Made by a program: the position numbers and the translations under genes. The notes below the pieces were generated by a model that was not told the origin of the DNA, ran no database searches, and was given only the letters and a program-made list of their open reading frames with translations. 64,000 nt of DNA from assembly GCF_031755915.1 (NCBI RefSeq), contig NC_083385.1, positions 15,025,001 to 15,089,000 on the forward strand. Reading direction: 5' to 3'. Shown here in pieces: positions 11,101 to 21,120 of this stretch. This stretch comes from Ziziphus jujuba (taxonomy: Eukaryota > Streptophyta > Magnoliopsida > Rosales > Rhamnaceae). How positions within the stretch are numbered: position 1 is the first letter of the stretch; each line of letters starts with the position of its first letter.

Positions 11101-12420
11101 TACATCTTGATTGTCTTCTCTAGGAATATGAATGGCACTATTATGATAAGGTATTTTTTCCAAATTTTGAAGGAGCGCTGTTATATCATCAAATATGGTA
11201 GGCGTGTCACATGTTAGAGAGTAGTTGTGCGAGATTTTAAAGCCATCAATGAGAGCTTTCTGGTTGAACGTGCAAAAAAAGCAATTGATAGTAACAAGTT
11301 TAAAGCTTTGTACGATTTTTCAAAATAAGGAGTTTATGGTTCAAGCTCGCAGTAGTGTCGATTCATACATTATTATTTGAAGAGCTTTTATGTGGCCTAT
11401 AGTTTCAACATTTTTTTAATCTACATCTATATTATTAAATTAGCATCCAAACGTTCTCATGCGACATTATTCCAAAACCTTCAAATTAAGTTTAACTTTT
11501 TATCTTCTAAATTACATTAACCATAGCATAATTTTAATTCTGATTATACCTTATTTAGGAAGAGGAATTTCCTTGTGCACCGGCATTTTTAAGTTAAAGA
11601 ATCATAACCTGTAAGATTTACACTGATGCTAACTGCTTACGAACTTTTGAAACTTAATATTGTGCAAAGAAGTTGAAATTTCAAAGGATTGGTGTCAAAC
11701 ACCCTCATTTGAATACACGGCATCAACGTCAAGTCTTACGTTTAAATTATCAAGCTAAAAAAGTCTTCGTCTATAATATCACGTACAGAAATTACTCTCC
11801 ATGAAGTTTCTTAATTGACAATAATGAAATGTTGTTCGAAATTCGAGTGTCACACGAATTTTTTTTCTAATTTTTTTTGTGGAGTGAGAAAATCTGAAAC
11901 CCAAAGAAAGAAAAGAAACGAAAAAGAAAAACAGAGAAGAGAGAGAGAAGAAAGAACTATGTTTAGTTTTCTGGAAACTTCGATGCAACTATTTTCATTA
12001 ACTATGTTGATATTTATACAATAGACAAAACTGTATATTTTGTTGTTTCATTTTTTATTTTATTTTTTTGTTTTTTTGTTTTTAACATAAAGTGGTTGCT
12101 GTTTATGTCATATCAGTAAAAGCATTTTGACGTGGCTACTTCTTACAACATGGAGTTACTCGGATATTTATTTATACATATTCACTAAGGATTGATTTAC
12201 ACTATGGTTAATCAAGAAATTGATGAAAGAAAAAGTATCGTATTTATTTGGTTATATATTGAATTGCTACTAGAGATTCGAGTTTTGGATTTGAAAGAGA
12301 AAGTCAATGGCGTGTGTATATATATATATATATATATTATAATATATGTACTATATAAATAATTTTTTGGTCATATAATAAATTGGTGGAATGAGAAATT
12401 TTGATTTGGCAAAAGCAGTG
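8176..12420. other. Intergenic between LecRK 1 and the LecRK 2 pseudogene
   Basis: No gene seen. The first 300 bp are LecRK 3' flank, shared with the other copies (AATTAGATATTAATTATTGTGTGTG-like text, then GTATACTGGTTGTT). A stretch at about 9441-9520 resembles 35672-35750, so flanking DNA was duplicated with the genes. 10540-10810 is AT-rich and framed by GTTTAGCTATTAGG and ATGGTCAGGGCCTTAAG, and may be a decayed MITE (weak). A (TA)n run lies at 12316-12337. Short frames at 8587-9040, 10026-10217 and 11026-11217 show no family features. Confidence 0.5.
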
Positions 12421-12460
12421 CCATTGAATTTTTCCTGAAGGACCCACTCTCTGCTTAAAA
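12421..12460 (+). promoter_or_regulatory. Distal conserved upstream block, LecRK 2 copy
   Basis: CCATTGAATTTTTCCTGAAG then GACCCACTCTCTGCTTAAAA. This is the LecRK 2 version of a block also found upstream of the copies at 23632, 32642, 38325 and 44522 (core AAGGGACCCACTTTGTGCTTAAA). It lies about 0.7 kb before the start codon here. Whether it is functional or only shared ancestry cannot be told. Confidence 0.4.
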
Positions 12461-13039
12461 GAGTTATATACGAACTTCACTAATCTTTTATTGCAAGAGA
12501 AAGAAAAACATCTCTATAATTATTAAAAATATGATGAAAGTGGATTATTAAAGTCACGTGTTAGTTTTTTTAAGATTTTTATTTAATTTTAAGAATAAAT
12601 CATTTCTTTTAAGGAAAAAAAAAAAATAGAAGTTGGGTAAGTCTATTGTCGAACTGTATATATTATTCACTGCTCTTACTTTTGCAAACACAGGGCAAAA
12701 CCTTATAACAAATTGGCTTACAATGGTTTATCGGACGGTCATAATCCAGTAAACCATATGCATCACCAAGCTTTATAATGGATGCCCATCACATTGCATT
12801 TAACGGTTCACGATATTATATATATAACACTTCTAAGAAAATTCCACTGAGGGTTTTTAATTACTGGTTCATAATTTTAAACCTACACTCTGTGTATCTG
12901 GTTGGTTTTTATTTTGTGATATTAACATCTAAACTAAAATCTGGCAAGTAAGTAATCAGTGAGTACACTTTAAAGCTGACCATTCAATTGACCTCGTCAA
13001 TGACACCAAGTTCTTATAAAAAAGGGAAAATAACACCTT

Positions 13040-13059
13040 GTAATTAGGACAACCATATA
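13040..13059 (+). promoter_or_regulatory. Conserved LecRK upstream element, copy 2
   Basis: GTAATTAGGACAACCATATA, identical over 20 bases to the copy before LecRK 1 and ending 84 bp before the ATG at 13144. The near-identical spacing favours a promoter-proximal role. Confidence 0.5.
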
Positions 13060-13388
13060 GCGAACTAGTCGTTGGCCACTCTTCCCAAAATCATCCCCCC
13101 TCTTCTCTCCCTCTGCATTCTTGCTCTATATGCCTTTCCAACCATGGCTCTTAACCCATGTCCATACCTCTCCAAAATCATCTTCTTCCTGTTGCTAATC
13201 ACAAATGCTGAGTCAGTTTTCTTCAACTTTACCTCTTTCCATCCAAACATGCCTGAGATAAAATCCGAACAGGATGCATTTCCATCCAATAATGTTATTC
13301 AGCTCACAAAGAATCAAGTTGATGGTAAACTTAACGGCAGCCTTGGCCGAGCCTCGTATAGTGAAAGTATGCAACTTTGGGATGCCAG

Positions 13389-13565
13389 TGAAAAGGGTTG
13401 TTGTTGACTGATAAAGGAAAGTTATTTTTTATTGAATAAGAAACTAATATTTATATACAGGTACAGTTGGTGTAGATGACTATAAATGAGTACTGATAAA
13501 AACTATTTACAACACAGATAAGGGAATCTTGAAGATAGATTCACTTGAACTACTAATCTCTATCA
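13389..13565 (-). repeat. Copia LTR (3' LTR of the 13389-15037 element)
   Basis: Starts TGAAAAGGGTTGTTGTTGAC and ends CTACTAATCTCTATCA on the + strand. It matches 14866-15037 almost base for base, with a few small indels. Confidence 0.93.
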
Positions 13566-14760
13566 TGCCCCCTCAAGCTAAGTGTGGAAAGAACACTTAG
13601 CTTGGGTCGAAGAAACTGTAACCTTTGTTTGGATAGTGGCTTGGTGAGAGCATCAGCAATTTGCTCTTTGTTACAAATGTGACACACACGCAGATCACCT
13701 TGAGATACCTTTTCACGGACAAAGTGGAAGTCAACCTTGATATGTTTCATCTTAGAGTGAAGAACAGGGTTGGCACAAATGTACGTAGCACTCACATCAT
13801 CACAATAGATGATTGGAACTTGAGGTATAACTAATTTCAACTCAGATAACAAAGATCGAAGCCAACATAATTCAAATGTAGCAATAGCAACCGAGTGATA
13901 CTCAGCTTCAGTAGAGGAATGAGAGATCGTATGTTGCTTCTTGGACATCCAAGAAATTGGGTTGGAACCAAGATACATGACATATGCAGAGGTTGAAGTA
14001 CTGTCATCCTTATTACTAGCCCAATCAGCATCGCAAAAGGCTTGAAGAAATGTGGAAGTGTTACGTGTAAGAAATAAACCAAAGGAACTTGTACCTTTAA
14101 TATACCAAAGAAGTCTTTTGACAGCAGCCCAGTGAGTTTCAGTAGGCTTATGCATAAATTAAGACAATTTATTGACAGCAAACGAAGTATTAGGACGGGT
14201 CAGAGATAAGTATTGAAGACTTCCAACAACCTGGCGATACTGAGTGGCATCGGTCAGATTAGTTCCATCCATGAGAGTTAGAGTAGCAGAGGTTTCTTTT
14301 AGATCATGATTTAAGCCATTGAGTACATAAATTGTTATCTCTTCATCTTTGAGTGGTTCATTAAGTAAGGCTAATTCGTCTACTGCTGCTTTGATTTCAA
14401 AAATATAAGTTGTGATACTGCATGATCCTTGTGGTCGAACAAGGTTTTCCCTCCATAACTCACATGATGTTTTAGCTGAAGCCACCATTGATGCAAGGTC
14501 AGGAGACAGAGAGGCAAGGAGAGATCCAAAAAGAAGGTAAGTGCGTAACCATAAAGGAGAGAGCCATCAACATAACTGGTAAGTGCGTAACCATAAAGGA
14601 GAGCATCCCATTGTGCTTTCCAAGTGAAGAAGTTAATTGGGGTGAGCCGAATTGGTGCTTGTGTAGCAACGTTAATGAAGACCAAATTGGCAAAGTCATA
14701 GGTAGGAGTATCAGTCAGAGAAGAGTAAGAAGCAGAAGAGATGGGTGTGTGGTCAGCCAT
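13553..14760 (-). pseudogene. Gag / reverse transcriptase-RNase H remnant
   Basis: The minus strand from 14760 reads a copia Gag start (MADHTPISSASYSSL, then RLTPINFFTWKAQWDALLYG), then, after a frame change near 14490, the Gag middle ([22 protein letters not shown]). At about 14260 this joins directly to the reverse transcriptase end ([20 protein letters not shown]). One in-frame TAA at 14159-14161, where a Gln codon is usual, precedes FMHKPTETHWAAVKRLLWYI and the RNase H domain (CDADWASNKDD, KQHTISHSSTEAEYHS, LHSKMKHIKVDFHFVREKV, ADALTKPL). Catalytic-type acidic residues of RNase H (DAD, STEAEY) are visible. The protein cannot be autonomous. Confidence 0.9.
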
Positions 14761-14865
14761 AGCAAAGAAAAAAAGGAAGAAAAAAAAAGAGAAAAGAATG
14801 AAAAACTCAGCACAGATTGGATCGGAAAAAAAAACTTTGTTAGTGCTTTTAATGCTCTGATACCA

Positions 14866-15037
14866 TGAAAAAAGTTGTTGACTGATAAAGGAAAGTTATT
14901 TTTTATTGAATAAGAAACTAATATTTATATATAGGTACAGTTGGTGTAGATGACTACAAATGAATAATGATAAAAACTATTTACAACAAATAAGGGAATC
15001 TTGAATATAGACTCACGTGAACTACTAATCTCTATCA
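14866..15037 (-). repeat. Copia LTR (5' LTR of the 13389-15037 element)
   Basis: Starts TGAAAAAAGTTGTTGACTG on the + strand and ends TCTCTATCA. The primer-binding site lies immediately to its left, which fixes the minus-strand orientation of the element. Confidence 0.93.
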
Positions 15038-15199
15038 GCCAGAACAGGAAGGCTCACAGACTTCACCACTCATTTCTCATTCATCATGAAACAAGTCGAT
15101 CCAATACAACAAGTAGTGTCCGGTGATGGCATGGCCTTCTTTATTGCATCATTTGAAGCAAAAATTCCCAAGACCTTAAGTGGTGGTTACCTTACACTA

Positions 15200-15626
15200 T
15201 GTAGGGGTAGAAAATAAATAACTTCTATTATATTAATGACATTTACAACACAACTACATAGACACACATACATAATAGCACACACATACATAATAACACT
15301 TGGGACTCTTTAACACTTAAAACACCCGACATACTTTAATGACTCTAACATACTTTACTGACTCTAACATGAGAGCTCTCTCACTCTGGGAGCCTACTCT
15401 ACCCACTTGAGTAGCTCACATTAGATGGCAGCCATCTTTCCTTTATATAGCTTGCCCATGTCGGTTGCTGACATTCTTAAGGCTTCTAGATTTCTCCACA
15501 ACGTTGGTGCTCCACATTGCAATCTTAGATATTTTCTTCACCAATTCCAAAGCTTTACTTGCTGTCCATGTACATAAAACATAATAGAGAATTCTAGAAA
15601 TCTAAATCAATGTTGAATATCCTTCA
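15200..15626. mobile_element. Solo LTR with 5-bp target duplication
   Basis: Starts TGTAGGGGTAGAAAATAA and ends GTTGAATATCCTTCA, flanked by CACTA at 15195-15199 and 15627-15631. Removing it and one CACTA restores lectin sequence that matches LecRK 1 (CTTACACTATTCAGTGG). A TATATAG stretch lies at about 15454. There is no internal coding region, primer site or second LTR, so it is best read as a solo LTR left by LTR-LTR recombination. Its family differs from the neighbouring copia LTRs. Confidence 0.88.
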
Positions 15627-17312
15627 CACTATTCAGTGGCAAAACTGCCTTGGATGCCTCAAGAAATCAAATTGTTGCCGTAGAGTTCGATACTTTTTCG
15701 GAACGAGTGGGATAACAGCTCTGGTCACATAGTATCAACTCCCTCGTCTCAGTGGCAAATGTAACATGGGCAGATGGCCTTAAAAGCGAATCAACATCAA
15801 ATCGTGGGTAAGTTACAACTCCACCACTCATAATCTAAGTGTATTTCTTACATACGCTGAAAATCCAAAATTTAGTGGGGAGTCTAGCCTTTCATATGTT
15901 GTTGATTTCAGGAAGTTGCTGCCTGAACGTGTTAGATTTGGTTTCTCTGCATCCACCGGAGATGTAGTAGAAATACATAACCTTCTTTCTTGGTCATTCA
16001 ACTCAACCTTGGAGGATGTGAAAAACGAAAGCCCTGTGGATGATAAAAACAAAGCCCGGCGGTGGATAAGAAAAAAGAAAAAAGAAAAAGAGGCAAAACT
16101 GGAGTGTGGGTTGGTTTAACCGTAGGATTTAGTGTTTTGGTCTTCAGATTAGCTCTACTTTGGGTTATTTTGAGGAGGCAGGTAGGAATAAGGAAATAAA
16201 GGAGGAACACGAAGCCTCCATGGATGACGAATTTCAGAAAGGAACTGGGCCAAAGAGGTTCATGTACTATGTATTGAGCCGTGCGATAACAACTTTGCAG
16301 AGGAAGGGAAGCTCGGAGAAGGAGGATTCGGAAGTGTCTACAAGGGTTTATTAGCTGAATCCAACCCAGAAATTGCAGTGAAGAGGGTTTCAAGAGATTC
16401 AAAGCAGCGAAAAAAGAAGTACATATTAGAAGTGAAAATCATCAGCCGTTTGAGACATAGGAATTTGGTTCAACTCATTGGTTGGTGCCACGAACAGGGT
16501 GACTTCCTTCTTGTCTACAAGTTTCTTCCCAATGGGAGCCTTGATTCTCATCTATTCCATGGGAAAGTCACGCTAACTTGGACACTAAGGCATAAGATCG
16601 CCCTTGGCTTGGCCTCTGCCCCGTTGTATCTTCATGGAGAGTGGGAGCAATGTGTGTTGTGCATAAAGATATCAAGTCAAGCAATGTCATGTTGGATTCG
16701 AATTTCAATGCTAAGCTTGGAGATTTTGGCCTGGCGAGGCTTGTAGACCATGAATTGGGCTTACAACCAACAGCTTTGGCAGGAACTTTAGGATACTTAG
16801 CCCCAGAATATGTGGCAACTGGTATAGCTAGTAAAGAATCCGATATGTATAGTTTTGGGGTGGTTGCTCTTGAAATCTGCTGTGGAAGAAAGGCAATTGA
16901 GCAAAAGGCAGATCCGAGCGAGGCAAAGTTGGTTGACTGGGTTTGGAACCTCTATGGACAAGGCCAAATTCTTGAAGCTGTTGACAAGGGATTAAGAATG
17001 GACTTCGACGAGCAGCAGGTCAACTGCTTGATGGTTATAGGGCAGCGGTGTTACCATTCTGATCTGGCTATCCGGCCCTCTATAAAGCAAGTGATAAATG
17101 TTCTCAACTTTCAAGCTCCATTGCCAAGCCTGCCAGCAAAGTTGCCAGTGCCAATGTATGTTGCCTCTCCATTGGAAATGTGTGGATTCTCATATATATC
17201 ATCTGGTCCTCCGCATACAGGGTCGCTTACGGGCAAAATGCAGGGTGCTTGTAGCAGTTGCACTACTAATTCGTCAACATCAGCAGGCTCTTCTGAAACA
17301 CTATTGAAATAA

Positions 17313-18430
17313 TCACAAAGCAGGGATGTAGAATGTCAAAAGTTTCTTCTTTTTTTTTTTTTTTTTTTTTGTTTAACGACCAGTCGAAAGAAAGGAAGAA
17401 AATTAAGAAAGGAAGAAATTAGTCAGCCTCAATTAGATAATATTGTTGTGTGTGCTCCTTCATTTATGCTAATAATTTGTTGGTTTTTTTTATTTTTTTT
17501 TGTTTTTTTTTTCTTTTTATGCTAATAACTTGTCGGTCGATCAGTAATTTAAGTGGGGACTATGCTAATTCACTCTGTGGAGTCAATATCCTCACAAAAA
17601 ATCTTTCGATCTGAAGGATGTAGTTAAAAATTGTATACTGGCTGTTGTTTAGCAGGTGGTTATTTATTTTTCCTTTTTTTATTTTTTAAACATTTGCTGC
17701 AAATTATGAATTTTGCAGATTAGCAACTGTATCTTTTTCAAAATTAGACATCATTGCACGTTATGATTATCTATCCGTTCCTTAGCATATCTTTGTTTCT
17801 TTTTTTCTTTTTTGCATTACATATCTTTTTCCTTTTTTTTTGGGGGGGGGGGGGGGGGGGGGGGGGGGCGGGGGGGGACCAAATATGTCTTTTTTGCAAT
17901 ACATATCCTTTTTTCTTTCTTCTTTTTTTTTTTTTTTTTTTTTTTTTGCAAAGACATATTTTGTTTCTTTCTTTTTTCTTTTTCTTTTTTTTTTTACACG
18001 TTTTGAAGCACATTTCCACTCCACCATGCACTATCATGTCGCTTGTTTACAAAAAATAAAAAAAAAATCAAAAATAAAAAATGAACACTTTTGTGATACT
18101 GGCTAAAAACACTCCAACTTTCAAGTCAAAAAGTGTTTTGAATATTAATGTCAAAGTGTTGATGGAGATAGCGAAAGATGGGCGTACCTAATCCTGGAAG
18201 AATAAAAGTGTATTACAACCGTTCTTTTGACATGTTATTACCTTGTTCCACAAGAAAAACCGACTTCCAACCCTAATGGGTTAGACCACAAAGCTATATA
18301 TTAGGGGGGAAAAAAAAAAGGAGAGGATTTCTTAATAACCTTTAGTTGAAAACAATGTCAGATTGTAGTTCCACGAAGTGAGATATTGAATCTATCCAAG
18401 TGTTGGTCTTGAAAATTTGTTAAGAAAGTA
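17313..18430 (+). other. LecRK 2 3' flank with long homopolymer tracts
   Basis: This is the 3' flank of LecRK 2, duplicated at 28988-29960 behind the next copy. It holds T tracts at about 17350-17370 and 17927-17947 and a G tract at 17842-17877. The open frames here on both strands (poly-Phe, poly-Gly, poly-Lys, poly-Pro) are translations of these tracts and not genes. Confidence 0.75.
17842..17877. repeat. Poly-G tract (27 G, C, 8 G)
   Basis: A run of 27 G, one C and 8 G directly after a T tract, followed by ACCAAATATGTC. The paralogous site at 29497-29509 has the same flanks but only 13 G. The tract may form a quadruplex. Its length may also be affected by sequencing or assembly. Confidence 0.9.
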
Positions 18431-18914
18431 ACATGGATGATCAGGGATAAGTTAAGTTTGGAATTATTACATTGCACACATTGTTGCTTCTTGTTGATTG
18501 ATTCTTTCAAACATTCCATGACGAGGATGCAAGGCAAGAAAGGGTAAGATGAATGGACAATATAGTAAGGTGGATTGTGATGACTAGGGGTGAACTAGTG
18601 TGATGCTATCGGGGTAAATATAAGCCGGTGTGAGGCATTAGCAGGCTATTTTATCAACGAAGGCCACATGGCATCCAATCCTACATCATTCATATGTGGA
18701 ATAGTAATGGTTTAAATGTAAAGTAAACATTTTCTTAACAACCAGGCCTTTTCAAAGCAGTTGGTTTCAGAGTTCGAAAAGTTAAGCATACTCTAATACA
18801 AATAATTCTAAAATGGTGGTGTCTTGGGAATTTTCATTGAAAAATCCCATACATTATGGAGTGCAGTAAAAAAAATTATAGACAATATCGATAGAGCATG
18901 AGAGTGGGATTGTA
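18431..18914. other. Unassigned DNA before the LTR-like element
   Basis: No counterpart in the paralogous interval near 29960, where the two duplicated flanks rejoin. It belongs to about 3.1 kb (18431-21550) present only in this copy. No coding potential is seen. Confidence 0.45.
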
Positions 18915-20160
18915 ACAATCATCCCAAGAAATACCTAAAATTTTTTAATTTTAATTAAGTTGACTTGGTTTGACTAGCTAAACTGTATGTGGATCCTAAA
19001 TTTGACTTTTTTGTATAACCAGGTTTCAGCTTTGACCAGTATACCATTGAATAGAGCTCGTTGACATAAATTCATAGATTAGTGGTATGTCCAATTTTAA
19101 AAAACAGTTTAAAAGTTATGAATTTGGGAAGGTTTAACTTCAAACTTTTTATCAACATCAAAATCAATATCAATTATGTCTTAAAAGGGCTTGGTTGTGT
19201 ATATATACTAGGGTACCAGCTTGTATGTGGGGAAACAATACTCAAAGTACCCATATATACTAGTTTTCTCCTTTCCCATTGGCAAAACCCGATCTGCACA
19301 CATCCAGTGTGCAACAGAGCAATCAGGCCAAAATACCCAAAATTTGACCCAATCCTTTCTCACTGCAACCTCCACCGGATTATCCATCCCACCACCAGCC
19401 GATCAACCAAAACCCAAGCTAGAATATGCCTCCACAAGTTAAGCTTTGAGCAAAAAGCCTTCAAGGCCATTTTGGTCCAAACACTGGAATCCAACAGCTT
19501 TTCGACTTTGGGACGTCCTAATCTACTAAATTTAGACATCTTGAATCCAAATATGGCCTTGATTTTGCTTAATTCCAAGCCATTTGTGAGTTATGAGGAT
19601 TTGAAGTTTTGGCTGGGATTTTCCAGCCACCATCTACGATAATTAATTGAGGTAAGTTCATCATTATGTTACCCATCTTTTAAGCTTTTCATTGGTATAA
19701 AGTTTGTGAATTTTAGACCTCATTTAAATATATTTCCATTTTTGGATCAATTAATTAAATAGCGAGTAAAATTGAATAGTGTTTGGATAACATAAGACTA
19801 AATTGAATTTGATTTTGTATAATTAGATATTAATAGATACCATTGGAGGGTTTAATTCATAAAATTAGCCTTTCGATAAAAAACTACAATTTTGAGTACG
19901 TGATCCTAAGGATTCACAATATAATTGGACCACTTAGTATCCAATTTAGGTAATTTTATAGTTGAATAAAAATATTTTAAAATATTTGATACGCACCAAT
20001 ATCTTTGGTTTGGTTTTTTTAGCCTAAAAATAATTATAGGTACCCCACATTACACTTAGAGGCAACCCTACAGAAAAGCAGGAATAATCATCTCCAATAT
20101 TTATGAGTGGCTTACTTTTTACATGAATTTGGACAAACTAGTCTGAAATGTATCAGTAGC
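18915..20160 (+). mobile_element. Gypsy-like LTR, approximate limits
   Basis: Begins TGTAACAATCATCCC, a variant of the TGTAACACCCC terminus of the element at 1-1975. It shares the order of motifs on the same strand sense: TTGACTTGGTTTGACTAG, then a GTGGTATGTCCAATTTT-like box, AAAAGTTATGAATTTG, and later a GAGGTAAGTTCATCATTATG-like box. The right limit is uncertain; DNA derived from a LecRK 3' end starts at about 20161. The frame at 19082-19642 shows no retroelement domain and is probably fortuitous. Confidence 0.45.
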
Positions 20161-20360
20161 AGCCTCTTTTCAAACACTATTGAAATAATCTCAAAGCTGG
20201 GATGTAGAATGTCGAAAGTTTCTTCTTTTGTTTTACAACCAGTTGAAAGAAAGGAAGAAAATTAAGAAAAGAAGAAGTTAGTCAGCCCAATTAGATAATA
20301 TTGTTGTGTGTGCTCCTTCATTTATGCTAATAATTTGTTGGTTTTTTTTTAAATTTTTTT
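20161..20360 (+). repeat. Displaced copy of LecRK 3' end
   Basis: About 200 bp matching 17291-17481 (TCAAACACTATTGAAATAAT, then GGGATGTAGAATGTC, AGTTGAAAGAAAGGAAGAA and TGTTGTGTGTGCTCCTTCAT). It covers the last few codons and the 3' untranslated region of LecRK 2, without the rest of the gene. It lies about 2.9 kb downstream of its source, right after the gypsy-like LTR. Confidence 0.8.
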
Positions 20361-20549
20361 CTTTTTATCTATATATTGAAATATTATTCGATATTGCATG
20401 TGTTCGTTTGTTCACATTTTAAGTGGGATTCCATTAGATATTCTTTAGGGATTATTCAGTGGGACTTCACTAGGCAGGATCATCCGGGAAAGCCTGGGAG
20501 GGTTCTTAGGGCGGGTCCTATCAGTAAGCCTGACTATATATATATACAC

Positions 20550-21120
20550 AATAAACTTGACCCTTGGATTATTTCAAAGGCTGAGATAAAAAATTCATTT
20601 ATAATCGTCTAGATCCCAACATGATTCACTTTGCCTAAACAAGTTTAAGATTAAAAAATAGATTTATGATTCACTGAATCCCCACAATATTCACTTTTCC
20701 CAAATAAAAGAATTTAGTATGTCATTATATCTATATTTAACCACTAATTGATTTTTAAATTTAGCCATTGATATGATTCAATGACTAATAAAGGAGAACC
20801 TAATGTTAAAACTATCAAATTGACTTGATGTAAGCTGGCTTTAAATATACGTACATACAACAATGCTCTTATTATGTCAACCTAATTATCATTGAGACTT
20901 TTTTTTTTTTTCAGCTTTTGGATCATTTCAAGGACTAAGATTAAAAAATGCATTTGTTATCATCTGGGTACGTAGAGGGTTATATCACTGAATCTATATT
21001 TGATCAACAATTGAATTTTAAATTTTAACTTCTGGTGTGATCAAATGATTAATAATGAAAGATCTTATACTAAATAAATTAGGTCAACCTGATATAAATC
21101 TAACTCTCTTTATGTATATG
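20550..21120. repeat. Two diverged ~350-bp tandem copies
   Basis: CTTGGATTATTTCAAAGGCT near 20560 and TTTGGATCATTTCAAGGACT near 20915 each start a stretch continuing with a GATAAAAAATTCATTT-like box, a TGATTCACTGAATC-like box and a GATTCAATGACTAATAA-like box. The copies are strongly diverged. No coding potential. Confidence 0.45.

Larger units (their letters stand above)
13389..15037 (-). mobile_element. Internally deleted Ty1-copia element with two LTRs
   Basis: Complete on both sides: LTRs at 13389-13565 and 14866-15037 (177 and 172 bp) start TG and end CA, with a 5-bp target duplication GCCAG at 13384-13388 and 15038-15042. Read on the minus strand, the 5' LTR is followed by TGGTATCAGAGC (initiator-Met tRNA primer-binding site, window 14854-14865) and the 3' LTR is preceded by the polypurine tract TTGAGGGGGCA (13566-13576). 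The interior encodes only the start of Gag, the last part of reverse transcriptase and RNase H; protease, integrase and most of reverse transcriptase are deleted. It would depend on a helper element. The two LTRs are very similar, so insertion was fairly recent. Confidence 0.95.
13144..17312 (+). pseudogene. LecRK 2, pseudogene with two LTR-element insertions
   Basis: Begins MALNPCPYLSKIIFFLLLIT and follows the lectin domain to WDAS near 13388, where a copia element interrupts it. Lectin sequence resumes at 15043 (TGRLTDFTTHF-like), is cut again at 15200 by a solo LTR, and resumes at 15632. Subtracting both elements with their target duplications restores continuity with LecRK 1. There are also internal indels near 15710-15760, a run of extra Lys/Arg codons at about 16050-16100, a -1 shift near 16290 (before the glycine loop) and a +2 shift near 16655 just before the catalytic loop. 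The loop reads HKDIKSSN (Arg to Lys, Asp kept), DFGLAR is intact and the motif is APEY. The end (SSTSAGSSETLLK, stop at 17310-17312) matches the intact paralogues. Non-functional. Confidence 0.9.

Noticed and set aside
17754..18106. Several open frames on both strands over the T/G tracts
   Set aside because: They translate homopolymers (poly-Phe, poly-Gly, poly-Lys, poly-Pro). The paralogous site at 29395-29684 shows the same effect.
19082..19642. 186-codon frame in the second gypsy-like LTR
   Set aside because: No retroelement or host domain is recognisable, and the region has LTR-like motif order; a chance frame is more likely.
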